Shown: positions 1 through 7,631 of the stretch, piece by piece
Numbering within the stretch: the first letter of the stretch is position 1
How the letters are laid out: each line of letters begins with the position of its first letter
DNA from: Ignavibacteriales bacterium UBA6490
Lineage (GTDB): Bacteria; Bacteroidota; Ignavibacteria; Ignavibacteriales; Ignavibacteriaceae
DNA length: 22,306 nt
Reading direction: 5' to 3'
Assembly: GCA_002435365.1 (NCBI GenBank)
Contig: DJMM01000056.1
Coordinates: 1-22,306, forward strand
Position numbers and translations under genes: made by a program
Notes under the pieces: generated by a model
Told to the model about the DNA's origin: nothing
The model's database searches: none
The model's input: the letters and a program-made list of their open reading frames with translations, nothing else

Positions 1-503
1 GGGAAGACCTCTATTACCGGCTGAATGTGCTGCCGATTTACGTCCCTGATCTTAATAAAAGAATTACTGATATCCCGCTTCTCATCGATTACTTCCTTTC
101 CAATATCAGTATCGATATGGGGAAAGATAAACCGGAAATTCCGGATGAAACCATGAAAATATTTTTAAATTATAACTGGCCAGGCAACGTAAGAGAGTTA
201 AAAAATGTGATCCAGAGAGTGTTGTTCAATTCTGCCGAAAGGGTAACGCCCAAGCAGGCTATGCACGCATTGGGAACATCAGAAACCGAATTTCCGGGTA
301 AAACAGATGGTTTCGGAGATTTGTTCAATACTGAAAATATTATTCCACTGAAAGAAATAGAAAAAATACTCCGCGAGAGATATTTTAAATTTGTGCGGAC
401 AAACTCCGAGTCGGACACGGAAGCTGCAAAAAAACTTGGCCTCGCCCCCCCGAATTATTACAGAATGGCAAAAGAACTGGGATTAAAAAAGTCGGGTGAA
501 TAA
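1..503 (+). CDS. Sigma-54-dependent transcriptional activator, C-terminal part (5' end outside window)
   Basis: The reading frame is open from the window edge and ends in TAA at 501-503, so the gene starts upstream. The first visible residues, EDLYYRLNVLPI, are the hallmark end of the AAA+ central domain of sigma-54 (RpoN) activators. The following NWPGNVRELKNV segment is the sensor-2 region that contacts ATP. The last 45 or so residues form a Fis-type helix-turn-helix (AAKKLGLAPPNYYRMAKELG), which binds enhancer sites upstream of target promoters. The GAFTGA loop and any N-terminal sensor (response-regulator receiver, PAS, GAF or forkhead-associated) lie outside the window, so the signal cannot be deduced. 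The protein would use ATP hydrolysis to open promoters bound by RpoN-RNA polymerase. It is the only regulator visible and precedes the glycan genes in the same direction. Family is certain; its link to the downstream genes is inference. Confidence 0.95.
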   Translation, partial: EDLYYRLNVLPIYVPDLNKRITDIPLLIDYFLSNISIDMGKDKPEIPDETMKIFLNYNWPGNVRELKNVIQRVLFNSAERVTPKQAMHALGTSETEFPGKTDGFGDLFNTENIIPLKEIEKILRERYFKFVRTNSESDTEAAKKLGLAPPNYYRMAKELGLKKSGE

Positions 504-582
504 CCAGACAATAGCCTGTGCTGCCAAATTTTCTCAATTATCCTCGGGGTTATTATATTAAACTTTTACCCGACTCTTTTTT
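490..582 (+). terminator. Hairpin terminator overlapping the regulator stop codon
   Basis: The last codons of the regulator, AGTCGGGTGAA (490-500), pair with TTTACCCGACT (565-575) over 11 positions with one G-U pair. A run of T follows at 577-582. The 64-nt loop can fold further, since TAACC (501-505) is complementary to GGTTA (548-552). The long loop is atypical for a rho-independent terminator, so strength is uncertain. Confidence 0.5.
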
Positions 583-662
583 CGCTCCTAAAGTACACCA
601 ACTTCCCGCTTAACAGAACAGATAAACGAAAGATATGTGGAAGATAAGATGGACATAAGCCA

Positions 663-676
663 ATTAGATTTCTAAT
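663..676. promoter_or_regulatory. Inverted repeat, possible activator binding site
   Basis: ATTAGA (663-668) and TCTAAT (671-676) are perfect inverted copies separated by TT. It lies about 120 bp before the sigma-54-like element at 794, a usual distance for an enhancer bound by a Fis-type activator. In such A/T-rich DNA a 6-2-6 repeat may arise by chance, so this is a weak call. Confidence 0.2.
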
Positions 677-793
677 AGAATGGTTATTATTTTAATAAAA
701 GCGGTTTATCACTTTAATAAGCAAAATTCGCCCTTTTTTGATTAATTATAATCTTTTTTTGTAAATAATTGAATGTAGTTTTCAAGAGTTATG

Positions 794-808
794 TGGTACT
801 AAAATTGT
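794..808 (+). promoter_or_regulatory. Candidate sigma-54 promoter for GH2 gene
   Basis: TGGTACTAAAATTGT reads as a -24 element (TGGTACT against TGGCACG), four spacer bases and a -12 element (TTGT against TTGC). The GG is followed by 10 bases and GT rather than the usual GC. A near-identical element stands before the symporter gene at 3360-3374. Transcription would start near 820, about 54 nt before the ATG. The non-consensus -12 C lowers confidence. Confidence 0.4.
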
Positions 809-815
809 GTTTTAA

Positions 816-827
816 TGGTGGTCACCA
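816..827. promoter_or_regulatory. Short inverted repeat near predicted transcription start
   Basis: TGGTG (816-820) and CACCA (823-827) are inverted copies around GT. It would overlie the start site predicted by the sigma-54-like element and is G/C-rich against an A/T-rich background, so it may be an operator. No equivalent was found before the other genes. Confidence 0.2.
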
Positions 828-873
828 ACAACCTTCCCGGTTTGTAACATAATATAAAAAGCCAGGTAATAGT

Positions 874-3219
874 ATGAATACATTTCTTAAAATCAGTCTA
901 GCAGCAACATTTATAAGTTTATTTTTATTTCTTTCTCCCTATTCCGCGGGGCAGGTGGCAACTCTGGAACCGACCTTAAGTTTAGTCCAGGTAGACGGGA
1001 TAAAAATTCCCTTCCAGAACGGATTTGCACTGCCGACCTTTGAAAAACAAAACCGGCAGATCTTAAATCTGAATGGAGAATGGAAAAAAGAAAGATTTAC
1101 GGCAAATCATAACATATCGCTTGCTAAAAGGGATTCTGCGGGGTATGCTGCTCTGGTAACCGAGGCAGCTTTAAAACACACTTCCTCTTATGACGACGGT
1201 AGCTGGCCAATTAAATTTCTTCCGGCTGTTGAAAACCAGATGAACACCTTCCCGGATGTTCCGGAATATTATGAAGATGGGGTCTGGTACAGAAAAAAAT
1301 TTACGATCAGTGCCGCAGACAGCGGTAAATTCGTTAAACTGATGTTCTATTCGGTTAACTATGTTGCCGATGTATGGCTCAATGATGTTTACCTCGGTCA
1401 CCATGAAGGCGGCTATACACCATTTGCGTTCGATGTTTCATCCGCACTCAATTACAACGGAAACAACCTGCTTGCAGTAAGAGTAGATAACCCGGCATGG
1501 GGTTCACGAAACGATATAGTTCCCTACACCCGCTGCGACTGGTTCAATTACACCGGGATTATCCATGATGTCTACCTGGAATTCTCATCCCCTGTATCAG
1601 TAATAAGGACAAATATAGTACCGCAGGATATTTCCGGAGATGTACAAGTTACAGTGGTGGTTAATAATGCAGGTGCAAATGTTCAGAATGCAGATGTACA
1701 GATTGAGGTGTTCGATGCCGATCTGAATACGGGTAACATTAACAGCGAATTAGCCTCCGATATAATCGGCAGTCCTGCTCCGGTGAGCGGTACAATCAGC
1801 AATACATTAAGTATAAAAAACGACTCTGTAAGAGCATGGAGGACCAATCTGAACATTAATAATCCGGCATTATGGTCTCCGAAAAATCCCAATCTCTATG
1901 TTTTGAAAGTGACTTTGAGACAGAATGGAACCATAGTCGACGAGTATTTTACACAGTTCGGAATCAGAACAATACGAGCACAGGTTGATAAGGTATACCT
2001 GAATGAAAAGCCGGTGTTTTTTCCGGGACTGGCAAGGCACGAGGATCACCCGCTTTACGGCAGAAGCATTCCGGCCGATTCAATTTATTCGGATCTATTA
2101 AAAGTGAAGAATTTAAATGCTTTGATGCTGAGAACGGCACATTATCCCAATCATTTATATACATACCTGATCGCTGACAGGCTTGGTCTAGCTATAATTG
2201 AAGAAATCCCGGTATGGTGGTTTGATACAACGATCGCCTGGATTATTCAGAATAGCGCAAGGCACATTCATGAGCAGATGTTCCGCGAAATGGTCTTTAA
2301 AGATTACAACCGTCCCTCCGTAATTTTATGGAGCACCACAAATGAGTGCCTGGATGTAGACAACAGGAAAGCATTCATTACAAAAGTTAAACAGGATCTT
2401 TTATTTAATTATGCCGACGGAAGATTGATCACCCAATCCGCTGCTGCTGACAGACCCGGACCGGGTGACGCCTCGCAGGCTGCGTGCGATGTAGCGGGAT
2501 GGACCATGTACTTTGGTATTTTCCATGGCGGAACTTATTATGACGGGACGAGATACTTTTTAGGATACACCAACCTGGCTTACCCTGAAAAACCGATACT
2601 TGACACTGAATACGGTTACTGGTCGGGCGAGCTTAACGGTACAGCAGGACAAGCGGCGCAATTAAAGGTTTTTGATTCCACTTTTGCTGCATTTACTTAC
2701 AGAGCTTCGGTTATCAGACCGGATGGTTCATACCGGGATGGCGGATATTTAATGGGAGTAACCTGGTGGTGTATTTTTGACTGGTATTCCCATCAGCACC
2801 CCAACGGATTTCAGAGCATGGGTTTATACCGTATGAACAGGGATACTATTAAAACCGCAGCAGTGTCCCTGAAAAACGGCTATGCCCCGTTTTATAATAT
2901 CGGCGGAATGGTAACTGATGTTGCCCCTGAAAATGATTTTATTGAAACAGTGAGCTGGGGCATTGAACAGAATTATCCAAATCCGTTTAATCCCAGCACG
3001 AAAATCATATATAGTATTTCAAAAGATGAGTTTGTAAGCATAAAAATTTATAACATACTTGGAGAAGAAATTACGAGGCTGGTAAATGAAAGTAAAACAG
3101 CCGGTCGATACGAAATAATTTTCAATGCAGATAAATTTGGTTTAAGCAGCGGTATTTACTTTTACCAGATTGATGCCGGAGACTTCTCAGCCGCAAAAAA
3201 ATTAATCTTTCTGAAATAA
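874..3219 (+). CDS. Secreted GH2-family glycoside hydrolase with T9SS sorting domain
   Basis: A 781-residue retaining beta-glycosidase of family GH2 (beta-galactosidase, beta-glucuronidase and beta-mannosidase are the usual activities; substrate cannot be fixed here). A hydrophobic signal peptide covers about residues 1-27. A jelly-roll sugar-binding domain (about 65-235, with WYRKKF and VADVWLNDVYLG) is followed by an Ig-like domain (about 240-370, ending FGIRTI) and a TIM barrel (about 375-680). The acid/base is E491 in the motif SVILWSTTNE and the nucleophile is E579 in PILDTEYGYW, so both catalytic residues are present. The C-terminus from about 693 is a T9SS type A domain with NYPNPFN at 700-706, which predicts export through the outer membrane and surface attachment or release. 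It is a single-gene unit, with the sigma-54-like element upstream and a hairpin terminator downstream. An AGG 7 nt before the ATG supports the start. Confidence 0.93.
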   Translation: MNTFLKISLAATFISLFLFLSPYSAGQVATLEPTLSLVQVDGIKIPFQNGFALPTFEKQNRQILNLNGEWKKERFTANHNISLAKRDSAGYAALVTEAALKHTSSYDDGSWPIKFLPAVENQMNTFPDVPEYYEDGVWYRKKFTISAADSGKFVKLMFYSVNYVADVWLNDVYLGHHEGGYTPFAFDVSSALNYNGNNLLAVRVDNPAWGSRNDIVPYTRCDWFNYTGIIHDVYLEFSSPVSVIRTNIVPQDISGDVQVTVVVNNAGANVQNADVQIEVFDADLNTGNINSELASDIIGSPAPVSGTISNTLSIKNDSVRAWRTNLNINNPALWSPKNPNLYVLKVTLRQNGTIVDEYFTQFGIRTIRAQVDKVYLNEKPVFFPGLARHEDHPLYGRSIPADSIYSDLLKVKNLNALMLRTAHYPNHLYTYLIADRLGLAIIEEIPVWWFDTTIAWIIQNSARHIHEQMFREMVFKDYNRPSVILWSTTNECLDVDNRKAFITKVKQDLLFNYADGRLITQSAAADRPGPGDASQAACDVAGWTMYFGIFHGGTYYDGTRYFLGYTNLAYPEKPILDTEYGYWSGELNGTAGQAAQLKVFDSTFAAFTYRASVIRPDGSYRDGGYLMGVTWWCIFDWYSHQHPNGFQSMGLYRMNRDTIKTAAVSLKNGYAPFYNIGGMVTDVAPENDFIETVSWGIEQNYPNPFNPSTKIIYSISKDEFVSIKIYNILGEEITRLVNESKTAGRYEIIFNADKFGLSSGIYFYQIDAGDFSAAKKLIFLK

Positions 3220-3220
3220 A

Positions 3221-3280
3221 AAATTGATACAGGGAAGTAATTCGGGGTTTATTAAAATAATAAACCCCGGTTATCAATTT
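3221..3280 (+). terminator. Two-tier hairpin terminator after GH2
   Basis: A perfect 12-bp stem (3243-3254 with 3258-3269, arms CGGGGTTTATTA and TAATAAACCCCG) closes on an AAA loop. An outer 9-bp stem pairs AAATTGATA (3221-3229) with TATCAATTT (3272-3280). There is no long T run, but the strong stem directly after the stop codon fits transcript ending or 3'-end protection. It is nearly symmetric, so it could act in both directions. Confidence 0.65.
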
Positions 3281-3359
3281 AATAAACATACAAGTCATTG
3301 TGATCAGGTCATCTTTCCATTAAAGAATACATTCGAAGAATTGACAGGTAATTAATTGC

Positions 3360-3374
3360 TGGCACTATAAGTGT
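3360..3374 (+). promoter_or_regulatory. Candidate sigma-54 promoter for symporter operon
   Basis: TGGCACTATAAGTGT matches the -24 box TGGCACG at 6 of 7 positions; the -12 region is GTGT, giving GG-N10-GT. It agrees with the element before GH2 at 12 of 15 positions. Start of transcription would be near 3386. A perfect TTGACA at 3341-3346 lies 19 bp before TATAAG (3367 on), so a sigma-70 promoter with long spacing is a competing reading. Confidence 0.4.
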
Positions 3375-3409
3375 TTATGTAATACAGATCATATACAAAA
3401 TTATTTAAA

Positions 3410-5038
3410 TTGATAGAAGTTTTTACATTTGCTGACTTATTGGTCCTGATAGCTTATTTAATTATTGTACTGAGTCTGGGATTTTATTATTCCCGTCGGA
3501 ATGATGAAAATTACAGTAGTTACTTTTTAGCAGGCAGGAATATCGGATGGTTTACCGTAGGGATCTCAATTTTTGCTACTAATATATCAAGCGAGCATTT
3601 TATCGGTCTTGCTGGTTCAGGTTCGGTCAGAGGGTTAGCAGTCGGACAATTTGAATTAATGGCAATTTTTACATTAATTTTTCTGGGATGGATTCTTGCC
3701 CCGGTATACATAAAATCGGGTGTGGTAACTGTTCCTGAATTTCTTGAAAAAAGATTTGACAAGAGAATTCGAAAAATTATAGCCGGATTTTCAATCGTTC
3801 TCTACATTTTTACAAAAATACTGGTATCGCTTTTTGCAGCAGGACTTCTTTTCTACAGAATTTTCGGTTTGAACATTTACGCTTCTTCCATAATCATTGT
3901 ACTAATTACAGGATTATACTGTGTTACAGGCGGTGCAAATGCTGTAATTCGCACTCAATTATTCCAGGGAATTGTTCTCATTCTGGGGGCTGTTCTGCTT
4001 TCTGTATTCGGTTTGAATGCAGTAGGTGGATTCAGCGGATTGGAACAAAAGCTTCCTCAGGATTTTTTCAATATGTTTAAAAAAATTTCCGATCCGGATT
4101 TTCCCTGGACCGGCATTCTGTTCGGTGCCCCCATAATTGCCTTCTGGTACTGGTGCACGGATCAATATATTGTTCAAAGAATATTAAGTTCCAGGTCAAT
4201 AAATGATGCCCGCAAGGGAACTTTATTTGCTGCTCTCCTTAAAATTCTGCCGATTTTTATATTGGTTCTGCCGGGTTTAATTGCTTCAGTTCTTTATCCT
4301 GAGGTTGGAGGTAATGAGGTTTATTCGGCACTGGTTGCAGGCGATCTGCTGCCGGCCGGAATTAAGGGAATTGTTATTGCGGGTCTGCTGGCAGCAATAA
4401 TGTCTTCTCTGGCAGGCGCTTTCAACAGTACAGCGGTTCTGTTTACAAACGATTTTTATAAAACCAGGAATCCGCTTGCCAATGACCGTAAACTTGTACT
4501 GGTGGGACGGCTGGCAACTACACTGATTGTGGTGGTGGCAATATTGATAGTACCCATGGTTAAACTGATAAGTTCACAGATATATCTGTTCCTTCAGAGT
4601 GTGCAGGCTTTTGTAAGCCCGCCCATAACTGCAGTATTTCTGTTTGCACTGTTCTCTAAGAAAATTACGGCCAGAACTGCATTCACTACCCTAATAATCG
4701 GGGAGGCAATTGGTTTAAGCAGGCTATTAATTGAGCTGCTCGGTAACTGGGGGCTGGAACTGCATCCGGTGCTGAATTATTTCCTCGAAATAAGTTTTCT
4801 GCATTTTGCAATATTTTTATTTTTGCTTTGCATTGGAATAATTCTGGTTTTAAATTACCGTACAGCCGGCTTTACAGGCAGATATGCTTTTGAACTACGG
4901 GGTTCTTTTTCTCAATGTTTCAGGGATATTACCTATTGTATCTCTAATCTTAAATCGGTAAATGTAGTCAGATCAAATTTAATTTTATCAGCATTTATTC
5001 TACTAATTGTTATTGGACTTTGGAGTTACTGGTATTAA
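3410..5038 (+). CDS. Sodium/solute symporter, SSS (SGLT-like) family
   Basis: A 542-residue inner-membrane transporter with about 13-14 hydrophobic helices, the normal length for the solute:sodium symporter family, which carries sugars, amino acids or carboxylates with sodium. The segments AGRNIGWFTVGISIFATNIS and EHFIGLAGSG near the N-terminus, and the later AGLLAAIMSSLAGAFNSTA, are characteristic and contain the helices that form the sodium and substrate sites; they look most like SGLT-type sugar symporters. In this context it is probably the uptake step for the final sugar, but the substrate is inferred. The start is the TTG at 3410: an in-frame stop lies at 3380, no ATG comes before residue 80, and the family needs the first helix (FADLLVLIAYLIIV) just after it. 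No good Shine-Dalgarno sequence precedes it. The binding-protein gene follows 43 nt downstream, so the two are probably one transcript. Confidence 0.93.
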   Translation: MIEVFTFADLLVLIAYLIIVLSLGFYYSRRNDENYSSYFLAGRNIGWFTVGISIFATNISSEHFIGLAGSGSVRGLAVGQFELMAIFTLIFLGWILAPVYIKSGVVTVPEFLEKRFDKRIRKIIAGFSIVLYIFTKILVSLFAAGLLFYRIFGLNIYASSIIIVLITGLYCVTGGANAVIRTQLFQGIVLILGAVLLSVFGLNAVGGFSGLEQKLPQDFFNMFKKISDPDFPWTGILFGAPIIAFWYWCTDQYIVQRILSSRSINDARKGTLFAALLKILPIFILVLPGLIASVLYPEVGGNEVYSALVAGDLLPAGIKGIVIAGLLAAIMSSLAGAFNSTAVLFTNDFYKTRNPLANDRKLVLVGRLATTLIVVVAILIVPMVKLISSQIYLFLQSVQAFVSPPITAVFLFALFSKKITARTAFTTLIIGEAIGLSRLLIELLGNWGLELHPVLNYFLEISFLHFAIFLFLLCIGIILVLNYRTAGFTGRYAFELRGSFSQCFRDITYCISNLKSVNVVRSNLILSAFILLIVIGLWSYWY

Positions 5039-5070
5039 AAATAAACTAATTCATTTTCAACAATCACAAA

Positions 5071-5077
5071 AGAGAGG
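5071..5077 (+). promoter_or_regulatory. Shine-Dalgarno sequence fixing the start of the binding-protein gene
   Basis: AGAGAGG lies 4 nt before ATG 5082. The frame is open further up, overlapping the symporter gene from a TTG at 5007, but only the 5082 start has this site and begins directly with a normal signal peptide. Confidence 0.7.
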
Positions 5078-5081
5078 CAAT

Positions 5082-7544
5082 ATGAAAAATTTGCTAACCA
5101 TCGTTTTTGTACTCTTCCTGGCTGGTTCATTGGCAGCCCAGGGTGTGGTACTGATCGATAATTTCGATTCATCGGCTGTGAATAACAGGTATTATAGGGT
5201 CAGTGAAGGTGATCCTACCACTATCGATTTCGCCGATAATCATTCCGACTTTCATGAAGGAACCGGTTCATTTGATTTCAAAGCTGTACTCGGTGCCTTT
5301 CATGACTGGGGTACATTTGCTGAAATGCAGGATCGTCCTCCAGCAGGAGAATATTTTGACTGGAGTTACAGTGATTCACTGAGCATCTGGGTAAAAGTTT
5401 ACCAGGCTGCCACGCAACCTGCTAACATGGTATTCAGAATGCAGTTCAGGGATCAGCCCACCCCTTCTGATCCAGTTGAGCAGTATGTTTATGAACATCC
5501 CGCTTTGCTTGATGCAACCAGCGGGTGGTATAACCTGAGGATTTCGCTTCGTCAGATTGAATCAGACGGCAGCATTAATCCGGGCGATTCCGGTTTCGTA
5601 ATAACACCTTCAAGCTGGGGTATGCCCAAAAACAATGAGATACTTGATTATGACAAAATAATCAGTTTCGGGATAGTTGCAGTAACCACGGCAAACTATG
5701 TTGATTCAGTTAAAGTGGGATTCGATGAATTAACATTATTCGGATTTAAATCAGTACCAGCAATCATCTTTAATGGTATTGTAATTCCCTCAAGACTAAG
5801 CTCCTGGAGCTGGGGTCAGTCCACTCTCGGAGTTGAGGAAGGTGCCGGTCCTGTTTCTGGAACAAATGCACTGAAATGGGTTCAGGGAAACGAATGGAGT
5901 AATGGATGGACCGGAATCGGTTTCACTGTTGATCCCCCGTTCAATCTTGGAAGCTCATGGCAGATCGACAGCGTTAAATTTAAAATGAAAACCGATCCCG
6001 GCGTTGGTGCTTTAAGAATTCAATTTGAAAGCGGTGCTGCCAAAGTTGGCAAGGTATTCCAGCCTGTTGCAGATGAGCAATGGCATGATTACGCGCTTGC
6101 ACTGAGGGATATGGTGCCACAGGACAATACCAGCGGATTTGATTCAACAAATGTTACTGTTGTCGGAATGATGGCTGAAGCCTCCGGAATTGCCGGTAAA
6201 GTATTGTATATTACCGATTGGTGGACGGGTAATCCTTCGTTTGATATTATTCCACCCCTTGCACCGCAAAACGTTAGTGCATTTGCCGGAACACAGCTGA
6301 ATATTGTTCAGTGGGATGATGTCCCCGGTGAAACTGGAGAAAAATATGATGTTTACTACAGTCTAAACCAGATAACCGATTTAACCGCATCCGGTGTTGA
6401 AGTAGTAAAATTAGGGATAGATGAAAATACTCAACTTGTCAATCATTTGCTTTTTTCTCCGGTAACAAGTCAGAACGTAACCTATTATTATGCTATAGTT
6501 TGTAAAGATGCTTCAGGAAACGCAAGCGTATTAAGTGCAAATTCCGCACCTTTAACAAATGAAGCCAAGGGAGTTACAACAATTTCATTAACTCCTCCTG
6601 CAACATTTACCGCAGATGGAGATCTTTCAGAATGGCAGAGTATTACTCCTTTCAGAATGTTCCCGTCAGATGGAACAGGAAACATAGTTACTAATACCAC
6701 AATAAGTGGCGACGCCGATTTATCAGTGCTCGCATATGTTGCGGTCGACAACACCTACTTATATGTAGCTTTTGATGTTGAGGATGATATCGTTAGTTTC
6801 AACCCGGCAATTCAAAGTTACCTTAACGATGCTCCGGACATATACTTAGGCTTGTATAACTGGCATGGGACTCCGCATGGTTCTTACCAGGGTGGTGCAA
6901 ATCCGGATTATCATTTTAGATTTGCTCAGGACAGAATAATTGAAGATCATCTTGGCGCAGACGCCGACTCTCTTATTCTTCCCGGTTCTGAGTATTCATG
7001 GACACCAACATTCCCAACCGGTTATGCAGTTGAAGCAAGGATACCCTGGACATTGATTGCAGGAATTAATGACGATAGTTTATTCGTTCCTGTTGAAGGC
7101 TTCAGGATACCAATTGATTTTGCTATAAATGATGCTGATGGTACTGGTGAAAGAGAAGGTATCCTTACATATTCACCATTCAACGAAGATTTTTCGTGGC
7201 GTGATGTTAACAGATGGCTTTACACCTGGATCGGAAGTCTATGGAATCCAGTCGGCGTTGAAGATGATGAGATGACAGTTGATGAATATACCCTGTCACA
7301 GAATTATCCGAATCCGTTCAATCCATCTACTCAGATTAATTACACCCTGAAGAACAGCGGACATGTTACGTTGAAGGTGTTTGATGTTCTTGGAAGAACA
7401 GTTGCAACCCTGGTAAATCAGGATCAGAATGCAGGTATCCATACCGTTCAGTTTGATGCAAGCAACTTTTCAAGCGGCATCTATTTCTACAGACTTGAAA
7501 GCGGCTCATTTGTTCAGACAAATAAAATGATGCTTCTCAAGTAA
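5082..7544 (+). CDS. Secreted multidomain carbohydrate-binding protein with T9SS sorting domain
   Basis: An 820-residue extracellular protein with no recognisable catalytic domain. A signal peptide (residues 1-19, ending SLAAQ) is followed by two beta-sandwich regions, about 24-220 and 226-390. Both resemble the CBM11/CIA30-like fold: opening VLIDNFDSS in the first, and LYITDWWTG near the end of the second. A fibronectin type III-like domain follows (about 393-500). Next is a CBM9/DOMON-like domain (about 505-715), recognised by FTADGDLSEWQS, AYVAVDNTYLYVAFDVEDD and the closing EARIPWTLIAG. The last domain (735-820, NYPNPFN at 741-747) is T9SS type A. It is probably a surface glycan-binding protein that holds polymer for the enzymes, a functional counterpart of SusE/SusF without sequence kinship. 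It shares a transcript with the symporter and ends at a strong terminator. Domain limits are approximate; the ligand is unknown. Confidence 0.85.
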   Translation: MKNLLTIVFVLFLAGSLAAQGVVLIDNFDSSAVNNRYYRVSEGDPTTIDFADNHSDFHEGTGSFDFKAVLGAFHDWGTFAEMQDRPPAGEYFDWSYSDSLSIWVKVYQAATQPANMVFRMQFRDQPTPSDPVEQYVYEHPALLDATSGWYNLRISLRQIESDGSINPGDSGFVITPSSWGMPKNNEILDYDKIISFGIVAVTTANYVDSVKVGFDELTLFGFKSVPAIIFNGIVIPSRLSSWSWGQSTLGVEEGAGPVSGTNALKWVQGNEWSNGWTGIGFTVDPPFNLGSSWQIDSVKFKMKTDPGVGALRIQFESGAAKVGKVFQPVADEQWHDYALALRDMVPQDNTSGFDSTNVTVVGMMAEASGIAGKVLYITDWWTGNPSFDIIPPLAPQNVSAFAGTQLNIVQWDDVPGETGEKYDVYYSLNQITDLTASGVEVVKLGIDENTQLVNHLLFSPVTSQNVTYYYAIVCKDASGNASVLSANSAPLTNEAKGVTTISLTPPATFTADGDLSEWQSITPFRMFPSDGTGNIVTNTTISGDADLSVLAYVAVDNTYLYVAFDVEDDIVSFNPAIQSYLNDAPDIYLGLYNWHGTPHGSYQGGANPDYHFRFAQDRIIEDHLGADADSLILPGSEYSWTPTFPTGYAVEARIPWTLIAGINDDSLFVPVEGFRIPIDFAINDADGTGEREGILTYSPFNEDFSWRDVNRWLYTWIGSLWNPVGVEDDEMTVDEYTLSQNYPNPFNPSTQINYTLKNSGHVTLKVFDVLGRTVATLVNQDQNAGIHTVQFDASNFSSGIYFYRLESGSFVQTNKMMLLK

Positions 7545-7553
7545 TTTTTTTCC

Positions 7554-7584
7554 GGGGCACGGTTTCATTCCGTGCCCCTTTTTT
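7554..7584 (+). terminator. Rho-independent terminator between binding-protein and receptor genes
   Basis: A perfect 9-bp G/C-rich stem (GGGGCACGG 7554-7562, CCGTGCCCC 7570-7578) with a TTTCATT loop is followed by TTTTTT at 7579-7584. This is the clearest intrinsic terminator in the window. Confidence 0.92.
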
Positions 7585-7631
7585 AAGTTCTCAACCGATT
7601 CAGGAGATCATAATTTATACAGGTAAATGAT

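Larger units (their letters stand above)
504..873. other. Long intergenic region with candidate regulatory sites before GH2
   Basis: No gene is seen in these 370 bases. The first part holds the distal arm of the regulator terminator. The remainder is strongly A/T-rich and contains three things worth noting: an inverted repeat ATTAGA-TT-TCTAAT at 663-676, a sigma-54-like element at 794-808, and an inverted repeat TGGTG-GT-CACCA at 816-827. An AGG at 864-866 sits 7 nt before the GH2 ATG. The longest ATG-started frames are only a few codons, so no small protein is called. Confidence 0.7.

Noticed and set aside
2965..3219. The repeated NYPNPFN-coding segments as a DNA repeat or mobile element
   Set aside because: The four copies are alike at protein level as T9SS sorting domains but diverge in DNA outside the core motif, so they are a domain family rather than a repeat element.
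3299..3314. CRP-like site (TGTGA ... TCA)
   Set aside because: Spacing and second half do not match TGTGA-N6-TCACA; only one half-site is present.
5007..5081. Longer N-terminus for the binding protein starting at TTG 5007
   Set aside because: It would overlap the symporter end and place 25 polar residues before an otherwise normal signal peptide; ATG 5082 has an AGAGAGG site in front.
7585..7631. Sigma-70-type promoter (TTCTCA, 17 bp, TAATTT) before the receptor gene
   Set aside because: Only 4 of 6 and 3 of 6 matches, in A/T-rich DNA; not strong enough to call.
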